Assembly: GCA_013180625.2 (NCBI GenBank)
Contig: SNVD02005116.1
Coordinates: forward strand, 156,246-220,245
Direction: 5' to 3'
Length of the DNA: 64,000 nucleotides
From: Boswellia sacra
Lineage: Eukaryota; Streptophyta; Magnoliopsida; Sapindales; Burseraceae
Shown: piece by piece, positions 11,060 through 22,560 of the stretch
Position numbering within the stretch: position 1 is the first letter of the stretch
How the letters are laid out: every line of letters starts with the position of its first letter
Translations under genes and position numbers: made by a program
Notes under the pieces: model-generated
Databases searched by the model: none
What the model saw: only the letters and a program-made list of their open reading frames with translations
Told to the model about the DNA's origin: nothing

Positions 11060-14000
11060 AAAGATAATCAAACAGTCTCTAATCCAACTACGTCTCTACA
11101 TAGCTCTAGCTTGTTTCTTGTGACTACCTTTGTTAGCATGTCTGCATAATTCTCCTCAGTATGGATCTTCACTAATTTCAATAGTTATTTATCCATTACA
11201 TCGCATATCCAATGATAGTGAATGTCAATATGCTCTGTTTGGGAATGATACACTGAATTCTTGCTCAAATCCAGAGCACTTTGACTGTCATAGTGTATTT
11301 TGTACTTTTTTTGCTTGATCCCAAGTTCTTGGAAAAACCGCTTCAACCACAACATTTCCTTTCCAGCTTTCACTGTGGTAATATATTCAGCCTCTGTTGT
11401 GGATAGCACAATACACTTTTGTAGTTTTGACTGCCATGACACAACTCCCCCTGCAAAAGTGTAAACAAAACCTGACGTAGATTTCCTACTGTCAGAATCT
11501 GCAGCCATATTTGAATCTGTATAGCCTTCCAAGACTAGATCAGCTCCCCCATAACACAAGTATATCTTTGAAGTACCTTTCAGGTATCTGAGAATCCACT
11601 TGACTGTCTCCCAATGTTCTTTCCCTGGGTTGGAAAGAAACCTGCTCACTACTCCTACAGCATGAGTAATATCCAGCCTTGTGCACACCATGACATACAT
11701 CAAACTTCCCACAACAGAAGAATAAGGCACCGACGCCATGTCCTCTATCTTTTTCTTGGATGAGGGATGTGATCTCTTGCTTAGCTTGAAGTGATTAGCT
11801 AGTGGCACACTAACTGGCTTAGCACCATCCATGTTAAACCTTTGAATCACATGTTAAACATATTTCTCCTGAGACAACCATAACTTCTTCATTTTCCTGT
11901 CTCGACGGATATGCATCCCTAAGATTTGCTAAGCTGGTCCTAAATCCTTCATATCGAAGGTTGTTGAAAGCTCATTCTTCAGCTGCTTTATTTTTGTTGC
12001 ATCCTTCCCGACGATCAGTATGTCGTCCACATATAACATAAGTGCAACAAAATCTCCATCTGGAAGTTTTTGAAAATAGACACACTGGTCTGCAGCGGTT
12101 CTTTTGTACCCATGACTCACCATGAAGGAGTCAAACTTCTTGTACCATTGCCTTGGTGCTTGCTTAAGGCCATACAAGCTCTTTTTTAGCTTGCACACAA
12201 GGTTTTCTTTTCCTTGAACCTCGAATCCTTCTGGCTACTTCATTTCTTCATGCAAGTCTCTATGAAGAAATGCTATCTTCACATCCATTTGTTCAAACTC
12301 TAAATCTAGACATGCAGTCAACCCGAGGATGACGCAGATTGAGGACATCTTTACCACTGGTGAGAAGATTTCATCAAAGTTAATTCCTTTCTTTTGAAGG
12401 AATCCTTTTACCACCAACCGGACTTTATGCTTCATCACCTTTCCTGTTCTATCTTTCTTGAGCTTGAACACTCACTTATTCCTCAGTGCCTTCTTTCCGT
12501 CAGGGAGTTCGACCAGTACATAAGTTTTATTCTTCTCTAGAAAAATCATCTCATCTTGCATTGCATGTAGCCAACGTTCTTTGTTTGGATGAGATAAGGC
12601 TTCACGAAAGCTTTCTAGCTCCCCCTCATTAGTAAGCAGTGCATACTCTGATTTCGGATATTTTCTTGACGGAATCTGATCTCACTCAGATCTTTTTAGT
12701 TGAGGTTATTCAACTTTAGGAGGTATAATAGCTTCTACAGATGATTGTGGCTCCCCCGGCTCAACAATCTCTTCATTTTCCTCCTCCTGATATGCTTTTG
12801 GAACTTCTTCTGGCACCTCGTCATTTTATGTGGCATTTGGTGCTGGAGCAAAATCTGTAACAATATCTGGGGCACTGCTAGTGAGATTTTTAGATATTGT
12901 TATTTTTTCAGCGTCTTCAAATGTTTGGCCTTCATGGAACACCACATCTCTGCTTCGAATGACTTTCTTTTTCTTTGGGTCCCATAATCTGTATCCAAAT
13001 TCTTTATCTCCATAACCAATGAAAATACATAGGACAGTTCTTGCATCGAGCTTCTATCTGAGCTCCTTGGATACATGTGCGAAGGCTGAACAACTAAACA
13101 CTTTTAAATGATTATAGAAGGGCTTTTTATTAGACCATACCTTCATTGAAATCTCGAAATTTAGTGGTACCAATGGTGATCTGTTGATTAAATAACAGGC
13201 GGTGCGAACAGCCTCTCCCCAGAATGGCTTGGGCAACTTAGCCATTCTGAGCATGCTCCTAAGCCGTTCCATGATAGTTCGGTTTATCCTCTCGGCCACT
13301 CCATTGTGCTGTGATGTATGTGGGACAGTTTTTTCATGACGAATGTCATATCTCCTATAGTAAGCATCGAACTCTGTAGAGGTATAATCGCCTCCATTAT
13401 CTGATCGGAGGCATTTTAACTTCTTACCTGTTTCACGTTCTACCATGACGTGAAACAGCTTGAACTTCTCCAGAACTTGATCCTTCGTCTTGAGGAAATA
13501 CACCCATACCTTTTGAGATGCATCATCAATGAAGGTTAAGAAATACCTGTTGCAACCTAGGGTCTCCACTTCGAGAGGTCCGCATACATCAGAGTGTACT
13601 AATTCCAACAACTTTGATTACTTCACTAATTAAGAGCTAATGACACCCTTCGTTGTTTATCGTACAAGTAATAGTCACAAGGATTGGATGCTACATCCTT
13701 AGAGACGGTAATTAGCTCCTTCTTATCAAGAATTGATAAACCCTTCTCACTCATGTAACCGAGCCTTTTATGCCACAAATCCTGAGAGACCATGTGTTCT
13801 GCTACATTAAGGCGTTCTCCGTCTATCTTTACATGAGTCCTGTAAAGATTGTTACATAGTTTTCCTCGAGCGACCACCATAACCCCCTTCATCATCTTCT
13901 ATGTACCATTGGTGAAACAACTCTCATAGCCTTGCTCATCAAAAGCTTTTACTGAAAGCAGGTTAAGTCCAAGATCTAGCACATGACAAACGTCCTTCAA

Positions 14001-15061
14001 GGTTATTGTACATCTAACTTTCATTTGAAATTGAACATCACCAATTCCCATAATTTTAGCTGTGCTATTATTTCCAATCTTCACTATACCAAAGTCTCTT
14101 GCTTTGTATTTGGTAAAGATCTCTTTGCAAGGAGTAACATGGCAGGAAGCTGCTATGTCTATCACTCATTCTACTCCTTGGTCTGCTATGTGGAAGCATG
14201 TCTCTTCTGTACAAAGGTTCATATCTTCTACAAGTGTAACTCGTGGCTCTCCGCTGCTTTATGCTTGTGAACTCTCCTAATTCTGCTTCCATAAACTGTG
14301 ACAATTTTTCTTTAAATGGCCCTCTTTACCATAGTGATAGCATTTGTACATAGGTCTCCGCCCATCTGTTGACTTACACCTTCTGTCTGTTGACTTGCCT
14401 CTACTTTTACTTCTACCTCTCCTTCAGTTTTGATCTTCTCAAGACTGTCTTCCTCGATTCTCCATGATGTAGGCTTGCTATTGACTGGCGCCTATATCTT
14501 TCCTTCTAGCCTCCTCATTGAACAAGGCATCCTCAACCATTGATAAGGTAAGTTTGTCACCGGGAGCTGAATTACTGAGGGAGACCACCAACGTCTCCCA
14601 TGAGTCTGGAAGGGAGCTTAAAATATGAGAGCTTGTTCTTCATCTCCAAGCTGTAATTCAACTACTGACAGCTGATTTACCAAGTTTTGGAACTCACTTG
14701 TATGTTCTGCTGTAGAAGTTCCACTCTGCAACTTCAAGTTTACAAGCCGTCTCATCAGGATGGCTTTGTTCCGTGCTAACTTGGCCTGATACATACCCTC
14801 TAATTTTGTCCAGAGAGAATATGCATCTACTTTGTGAGCTACATGGTGGAAGACGCTATGGTCGATCCATTGCCTGATCTGACCGATACGTTTTCCGTTC
14901 ATCTTCTTCCACTCTACTTCTTTCTCAGACTCAAGTCTCTACCCTTTGAATTCTATAGGATCAAATAGATCCTTACAACTGAGGAGATCCTCCATCCTGT
15001 GTCTCTATAGTATGTAGTTGGTAGCTATCAACTTACTCATGGCTCCGAATGATTCTTTCAT
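11060..15061 (-). pseudogene. Copia B gag-pol polyprotein, disrupted
   Basis: Gag probably starts at ATG 15059-15061 (MKESFGAMSK). The capsid region is clearest at 14618-14902. The protease box reads DIAASCHVTP near 14160, where copia proteases normally have D-S/T-G/A. GAG-pre-integrase 13626-13895 (HKRLGYMSEKG); integrase core 13054-13611 (THTDDAS-like FIDDASQ, RSDNGGDYTS, NGVAERINRTI); RT 12235-12471 and 11929-12198 with LYVDDILIVG; RNase H 11185-11850 (STTEAEYI, YTDSNMAAD). The gene uses at least four frames, with stops, and cannot give a full protein. A functional copy would package, reverse-transcribe and integrate the element. Confidence 0.9.
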
Positions 15062-15713
15062 TTTAGAAAAATTAATTGACTAAAATTGGAATTGAATTTC
15101 AAAAATCTGAGCCCACTGTTGCATCCAGAACGACCAAAAATGGTGGAATAGCCTCTTCTAGGGCTCAAAAATTCTTTTTGTGCAAGAAATATAAAGCTTG
15201 AAAATCTCAAGGACTAAACTTAAAATTTCAAGGACTAAACTGAAAACTGCAGAAGACTATGGCGCCAAAAAGAATTCTCAAAAACTATAGGCATTAAAAT
15301 AATTTTAGAAAGGTGTGCTGACGTGACAGTGCCTGGACACGTGGCTCTGACGTGGCTGACCCGTGGTTGATGGCGCAGCTGCTGATGTGGCAACGGTGAC
15401 GTGGTAGATAATATACTGACGTGTTGCTAATGTGGTGGATGATGTGTTAGCTGAAGTGGGTCGTCTTCAACCTCTGGAGCGCGTGTGGCACGTGAAGCCC
15501 ACTCGCAATGCAGGTTGACGGCGCATGCGGCTTCTTTGGTGGTCAAATTTTTCACCAAAAAATTGTAAAATGCTCACCTCAATGTCAGGAACACACTGGA
15601 CATTTCAAATTTTAATTTTGAGTACTTTCAAAAAATCCGAAATTTCTGGACACAAGGGATAATTTTTCTCTAATTTTTCTCTCTCTGTTCTGACACTCCA
15701 AGAGCTCAACCAA

Positions 15714-15725
15714 GCTCTGATACCA
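15714..15725 (-). other. Primer-binding site of copia B
   Basis: TGGTATCAGAGC on the minus strand, two bases from the LTR edge at 15728; identical to the sites in copia A and D. Confidence 0.92.
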
Positions 15726-15727
15726 CT

Positions 15728-16070
15728 TGTTGGTATGCAATGAACACTCAGAACAAATTCTAGGAGAAAAATAACTCTTATTTACAGAGCAAATTTGAAT
15801 ACAATAATTATACAAAAAACTCCCCTAAACACACTTTCCTGGAGCTCTCTGGCTCTCTACCTCTCAAAACTCTTTGGTTTTAGAATCTCCCTAGATTTTT
15901 TTACTCTGTAGAAATCGTCATCTATTTATAAGAGATTTCTACATCAAATTTCAATATTTTAGGTGAAGAGTTGGCCACCTAACATGCCTAACACACCTAC
16001 CTTCACCTACCTTCACATGGGAGGGAAATTCTGAAGCTCATGCATGTCATACATGTGCTCAACACCAGCA
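15728..16070 (-). repeat. 5' LTR of copia B
   Basis: Plus strand TGTTGGTATGCA to CAACACCAGCA, 343 bp, matching 10666-11021 with scattered substitutions and a deletion of about a dozen bases near 15975 (one repeated 'acctaac' block lost). TATA-like CTTATAAATAG on the minus strand at 15921-15931. Confidence 0.93.
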
Positions 16071-16075
16071 ACCCC

Positions 16076-18960
16076 AACTTACCGAAGAAACCATATTTAA
16101 AAATTTGAAATGTTCATTTTTACTTTATAAACCCACCTTAACACCAAATATGATCCTTATCAAAAATAAAAGTTTACAAATATTTTTCTCCTAAATAAAC
16201 CCACCATTTTAAAATCCACACCCCACAAATAATAAATCTTATTTTCTATTAAAGTTTTTGTAAGGTCATGCTTCTTCATGAAATTAGTCCAATAACTAAT
16301 TTATTATGACAAAAAAATCTAAGCTATAAATTTATAAAAAAAAAATCAAAAATCGTTATTTATTATGATAAAAAAATCATACCTTTTTGGTATTGTAATA
16401 TTGACTATCATTTATTTTCTGCTTTATATGTAAACAATTTTTTTTTTTGTTTTAATGAAATTTTTATTGAACCAAAATTAAAACAAATAGGCTAGACGCT
16501 CATTTGCAAATTGGGAATAGACATGATAAAGAACAGAAGGTGTAAAGGTAAGTGTTAAGGTGTGTGCAATCAGTACAAAATACTTAAGTTAATTAAATTT
16601 AAATATTAAATTGTAAATTTATGAAAGAATAAATTTGTAACAAAAAATTTAATAAAAAAGGTGTGTTAATTGAAAAAAAAAAGGTGCAAATACCCCCACC
16701 CAAATTGATATCATCAATTCTTAACTTTATTCCTGAATTGGCCCTCATTGTCTGCCACAATTGATGTTAAATATTTTTGAAATGGTTATTGTCATTTAGC
16801 TCTATTCTTTTATTAATTTAAATCCTATTTTTTGTGCTGCATATTTTCCAATACAATTTATATTCAATCTCAACCATATATTCTTTTTAAAATTCAAAAT
16901 AATTCAAAATCAATCACATATTCATAAATTCAATTAAAAACAAAAATATTGGATTTATAAAAGAACACACCCTAAAACTCTTCTCATCTTTTAAACAATA
17001 AATATTTTTAACGAAATATTAGTTAATATTTAAAAAATATCTTAATACATTTAAACATACCAAAATCAACATATCTATTTCAATACCTCCATATATCACA
17101 CCCGTATTGTTCCTGAAAACTACAGCATGATTAAAATAAAGTTTGCCAAACATTAGTTGTTATTTCCACCATAAAATTATTTGTTATTTCTTTTCTTTCT
17201 AAATAAAAACTGGATTCGGATTGAGGAGTCTCATAAAATGGGCCCTCAATTTTTCTGTAACTTTGGGCCTCGTCAATCTAAATGGTTTTTGGGTTTCAAG
17301 CGGTGCTAGCGCTCCAATACTAATTTTCTTAATTATAAATTTATCTTTAATTAAAATAACTTAAAAAAATTTGTATAAGCAAGTTCATTAAATCACTTAG
17401 GTCTATTTCTATAATTGAATAAAATATTTAATTAACATATATTTGCTTCAGTTAAGTGCCTTTGCAGTGCTATTTTCTGTAATCAGTGAACATTTTTTTG
17501 GCTTTGCATACGAATTTTATTTTTATTTTTTTAACTTTAATGTCATCAGCGTAGGTCTCTCTGTCTGCCACAAACAAACTTCGAAAATTTGAACGATCGG
17601 AATCACTTTGCTTTTGATGAACTTTTACTTTTTTCTCTCTTAAAGTAAGCAAACACTTTCTGTACGGATTGAAAGGCTCGAAATACCTTTCCAACTGCAA
17701 TGCATATCGGTGAAACAATAGGACGGGCTATATATTTTCACCCTTTTTTTTATTAGCACACACACTAACTTAAGAAACTCCATCTTTAAATTTGAAATAT
17801 TTACTTTTACTTTATAAACCCACTCAAATACTAAATATGAACCTTATTAAAAATAAATTTCATAAATATTGTTTTAGTAAATAATTACTCACCATTTTAA
17901 TATCTACACCCACCAAATAATAAATCTTGTTTTATATAGTTCCTATGAAGTCATGCTTGTTCGTGAAATTAGTCTAATAACTAACTTATCGTGATAAAAA
18001 AAAATCCAGGCTATAAGTCTAAAAATAATTCAAAAACCATTATTTATTGTGATAAAAAAATCATGCCTTTTTAGTGTTGTAATCTTGACTAACATGTATT
18101 TGCTCCTCCATGGGTAAAAAATTTCTTGTTTTCCTGATCTTTTTGTTGAACCAAAATTTGAAAAAAAAAAAAAGTTAGATGCTCATATGCAGATTTGAAA
18201 TAAATATAATTAAAAAAAAAGTGGTTGTAAAGATACGGATTGATCAGGTCGGTGTACAGAGTAAAAAATGTTTAAATTAATTATTCCTAAATATACTTAA
18301 TTGTAAATTTATGAAAAGATAATTTTGTAATTAAAAATTTAATAAAAAGAAAGTGGATGTGTCAATATAAAAAGAGGTGCAAAACCCAAAATCAAATCAT
18401 CAATTTTTAACTTCCTGCTTGGCCCTCATTGTCTGCCACAATTGATTTTAAATATTTTGGAAAGGTTTATTATCATATAGCTTTTGATTGACTTCTATCT
18501 TTTTCTCTTTTTCTTTGTCAAAAAGAGAACAATTATTGGCCTGATTGCTTTGGTTTTCTACCTTTATATTACTCTTTTATAAATATAATTCGTTGATATT
18601 TTTCATTCTCTAACACTCTCTTACTCGCGATACATGTTTTCACTAGATTATCTTCTTCCATTACTGATAAACTCTCTTCTACTTATCTTCTTTAAAAAAA
18701 AAAAAAAAATTCACATAATGAAAAAAGAATGAATTGTAATGGTACTTGACAAAGTCTTCTCTTCTTCTAAACAATAAATATTTTTAATGAAATATTATTT
18801 AATATTTAAAAAATATCTTACTGCATCTTAACATAAGATAACTGAACATTCCTACTTCAATAAATATAGATGCACAAGCATGTTGTTTCTGAAAATTACA
18901 ACAAGTTTAAAATATAGTTTACCAAACATTATTTTCCACCATATGATATAAAAAAATGTT
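16076..18960. repeat. Duplicated intergenic segment (copy 1 right piece and copy 2)
   Basis: No gene seen. 16076-17170 aligns by eye with about 17780-18960: shared landmarks include 'tactttataaaccca' (16125, 17805), 'ggccctcattgtctgccaca' (16740, 18421) and 'accaaacatta' near each end. With 9500-10660 this makes a tandem duplication of roughly 2.2 kb whose first copy was later split by copia B. Copy 2 has an extra T-rich block near 18480-18620. Confidence 0.65.
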
Positions 18961-21059
18961 ATGCCAAAACTAATCGCAATCCATCCAACTTATGTTTATT
19001 AAAAGCAATATGATGTTTTTCTGATATGTATAACTATCAAGAATTTTATCAAATAAAACAAGATATATTATTTGTCAGATCAAAATAATTAGTTCATCAG
19101 ATTCAAGTCGTATCATTTGTCAGCTGATGGGATTCTTTTTGTTATGGGAGAATGAAGCGTGAATCGCCTCAAAAATCATTCCGTCCCAAGCAAATTAAAA
19201 TTAATTATTTAATTAGTGAGGTGATATAAATATTTATGATTTATTTAGAGTTCTTATTTCTGTTAATCAAATAATTAATTATAACACTAGATCCAGTTAA
19301 TAATGTCGTGCTTGTCTCCCACAATGTTCAAAGGCTAAATTTTTAATTAAAAGCGTAACTGGCAGGCTCTTGTCATTGGAAAAAGAATGCTCTCCTTTTC
19401 CAAAGATAAAAAGCCAGTTGAGTAGGTGGGCGGCATAATGGATATGTCGTTAGACACCTTACGATGCGGCAGACGTAAACAGTTTTCATTCAATTAAACT
19501 GAGTTAAATGCTAGCCAGAGAGTCATTGTAGTATTGATAGTGCTATATAGTTAAATGTTGTTAAGAGTAAACAATCAAAATTTGCTGTCAAGTAGGATGA
19601 ATGGTGAAAATGATTTTTTTTTTTAATGAAAAAAGAAGATTCATTTCAAAAATATGGCAGTGAATCTATTAAAAATGGTGATTTTCAATTTGTAGCAACT
19701 GATGTAACCAATTAAGGAATATAGAGGTTTGCACATTTCCATGCGTTGTTACAATAGCAATGGCACTTCGAAACAAGATTGTACTTGCGTGAAAGAATGT
19801 GATAGAGCTAATGGGTGAACCTTCTTTTTTTAATTTTATTGAAAAGATTATTGTCTTCTCTCTAACTGTTTATTTCTATTTTGCTTGATACATGATGTTA
19901 GAAAAATACATGCAATATATAAGCATAGCATACAAAAATAATTTAATTAAACTGTAAACTTTAAAATAAAATTACCAAATAAAAGCTTGCTCTAGCAATA
20001 AACATGATTTATCAAGGCTTGTATATCACACGATTTCTTTAAAACATATTTGCATTCTCCATTAGGTGTTTGAGAACTCTATCGGCGTCTGTCTCCCAGG
20101 ATATAATGACAAATAGTATCAAAAGAAGTACTCTTCTACTTAAATAAACTGGAAACTCTTAAACTCTATCACGAACTTTATAACTAGAAACTTTTAAACT
20201 CTATCACGAACTTTATAACTAAAAACTCAAAACTCAATAAAGTAAGAGATAAAACAAGCTAGAGAGAGATAGAGAGAAAGAGCTAACTTATATTGTGTGA
20301 AACAAATGAGGTAGAACCTCTTCATATAGTATAAGGCACTTGTAACCTGTGGAATTTGAAACACCAACTTTATTAATTCAAAATTAATTTGTATTCAATA
20401 CATAAAAATTCATGAATACATGAGTTACGAATTTGAAAAGACTTATAACATCTAGGAATTTGTAAAGACTTTTAACATCAATTTCATTCACTTATTTTCC
20501 AAGAATCCTCCACATAAATGAAATTGATTGAAAACAAATGAATATTTGATCTAGTGATAGAGTTCAACAATCGAAACCTGCATAGGATAGGTAGGTTATA
20601 CTCTTTGAACCTTCTCTTGTGAAAGTACATTTACTTTAATGATAAATCAATAGACATAATGTTCTTGAATTGTTCTGTCATTTATGTATATGATGATATA
20701 CTCCACACATGAATCTTTCTTAAAATTTTAAGTTCTCACTATTATGTTCATTTTGGTTATGAACATACCCTAGTTCTGCGAGAATTTTTTAAGAATTGAG
20801 CCTTAAACAATTCTCTTAAAAGCAGCCCCACTTCATTCTTATATAGGTGATTTCTTATCAAAAAGTAACCCGCATCACTCCGCTCGGATTTCGGACACAT
20901 AAGAATCATTAAAAGCAATACTTAATCTTATCTTTAATGAGCATCATTGTTTTCATCATAGAAATGGACAAGAGGTTACCTCCTATAGTGATCTAGCTAT
21001 CTAAGTCTTTATAATTAAGTTGTCTCTTTGAACCTAGATGTTGGGATTTTCAGTCAACT
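18961..21059. other. Non-coding stretch, mostly unassigned
   Basis: No supportable gene. A 35-bp unit beginning GAAACTCTTAAACTC is repeated in tandem at 20152-20186 and 20187-20221. The part from about 20800 to 21059, adjoining copia remnant C, looks like its degraded 3' untranslated region; no LTR boundary could be fixed. Confidence 0.5.
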
Positions 21060-22070
21060 AGGTTGGGTTTTCTTTGTATTGACTTATTCTTTCATGCACT
21101 TCAGTCCCAATTCTCTAGATGACTAATCAACTAGTGCTCTATTTGAATATATCTACAATGAATATGTCTAGACTTAGCATTATAAATGTTACTGTGAGCT
21201 TGTGTAATAGCATATTGACTATCGCAATGGATACATATAAGTGGCACAGGCCTAGGCCTAGGCCACTTTGGAATATCTTCTAAGAAATGGCGTAGCCATT
21301 CAGCCTCTTCATCACATTTATCTAAAGCTATAAACTCAGATTCTATTGTGGATCGGGCTGCAACCGTTTGTTTATAAGATTTCCACGATACAATAGCTCC
21401 AGCTAATGTGAACACATACCCTCTAGTAGACTTTGAGTCTTTTATATCAGATATCTAGTTTGCATCGTTGTATCCTTCTAACATTGTAGAATATCTAGTA
21501 TAATGTAGTCCAAAGCTACGAGTATCTCAATACTTTCACAATACCTTTCTAATACTCGACACTTGGATTACTCGTGTATCTACTTAGTTTACTGATTGTG
21601 TAGTCTATATCAGGTACTTGTGAAATACTCTCACTTTTATTCTTACACAGGTGTTGACTCAAGTCTATCAGTGTCCTAGACACTCCAGAATCACATTTAT
21701 TGAATATTTTCAAAATCTTGTCTAAGTAGTATGACTAACCAAGCATGAGTCCATCAGAAGTCCTTGTAATTTTAATTCCCAAAATTACATCAGCCAAACC
21801 CATATCTTTCGTGTCAAATTTTAAATTCAACATATTTTTGATAGATTTTATTATCTTATCATTACTACCAACAATGAGCATGTCAAAGCTTTAAAGTATT
21901 TTTGAATATATTTTCATCTTCTTAGGTATAGGTACCACCCCTTTAGGAAGACACCTCCACACTCGTAAATATTTGTATGAAGGTTTTCGTCTTTTCCATA
22001 ATTCATAAGACGTATTTTCATTTTTCTTGCGTGATATCTTATTTAAAAGGTAATTAGCTGATATGCTCAT
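21060..22070 (-). pseudogene. Copia remnant C: integrase tail joined to RT end and RNase H
   Basis: Minus-strand translation gives, from high to low coordinate, an integrase C-terminal piece (ELWKRRKPSYKYLRVW, about 21960-22020), then directly an RT C-terminal piece (LKFDTKDMGLADVILG, about 21780-21835) and the RNase H region (21131-21415; [23 protein letters not shown]). Several hundred codons of RT, including the YVDD box, are missing between the first two pieces, and stops are frequent. It belongs to a different copia lineage from A, B and D. No LTRs were recognised. Confidence 0.8.
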
Positions 22071-22560
22071 TATTTAAAAATCTTTGACGGCTGTCTAGTG
22101 ACCTTGCAGCAGTTGTTTTATTTTTTATTCTTCAATTTTTTTTATTTTTTAAATATCATAAAATAAATTTAATAAACATAAAATTTTTATTTACTTTAAT
22201 TTATTAATAATCTATGTTGAAGTATATTTTTACATAATTTATATAGTTATATATTTTTATATTAGTTAAAAAATTAATTATTTTTTAAAACATTGTTATT
22301 TATGTAAAAATAATTTATATATAAATTATTTGAAATAGATGAAAAAATTATTATAAAATATCAATAATTAAATAAAAAAATATTATATAATTTTTTTAAT
22401 TATTTATACATAATAAAAACTATAATAACAATAATCTTAAATACTTTATTCTGTTTTTAAAATTAAAATAATTTTTACTAATCATTTTTGTGTTCTTTTT
22501 TAACTAATTAATAAAATAGAACCTGCTTATTTTTATTTTTACGGACAGTAATCTTATTTA
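22071..22560. other. Very A+T-rich non-coding DNA
   Basis: Short A/T runs and imperfect repeats such as 'aattatttaaa'; nothing gene-like. Confidence 0.6.

Larger units (their letters stand above)
10666..16070 (-). mobile_element. Ty1/copia LTR retrotransposon B, complete outline, decayed
   Basis: Both LTRs (10666-11021 and 15728-16070), primer-binding site, polypurine tract and a perfect 5-bp target duplication (ACCCC at 10661-10665 and 16071-16075) are present. Total 5405 bp. Gag, protease, integrase, RT and RNase H occur in that order on the minus strand, but in several frames. The LTRs differ in length (356 and 343 bp) and at scattered bases, so insertion is not recent. Confidence 0.96.
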
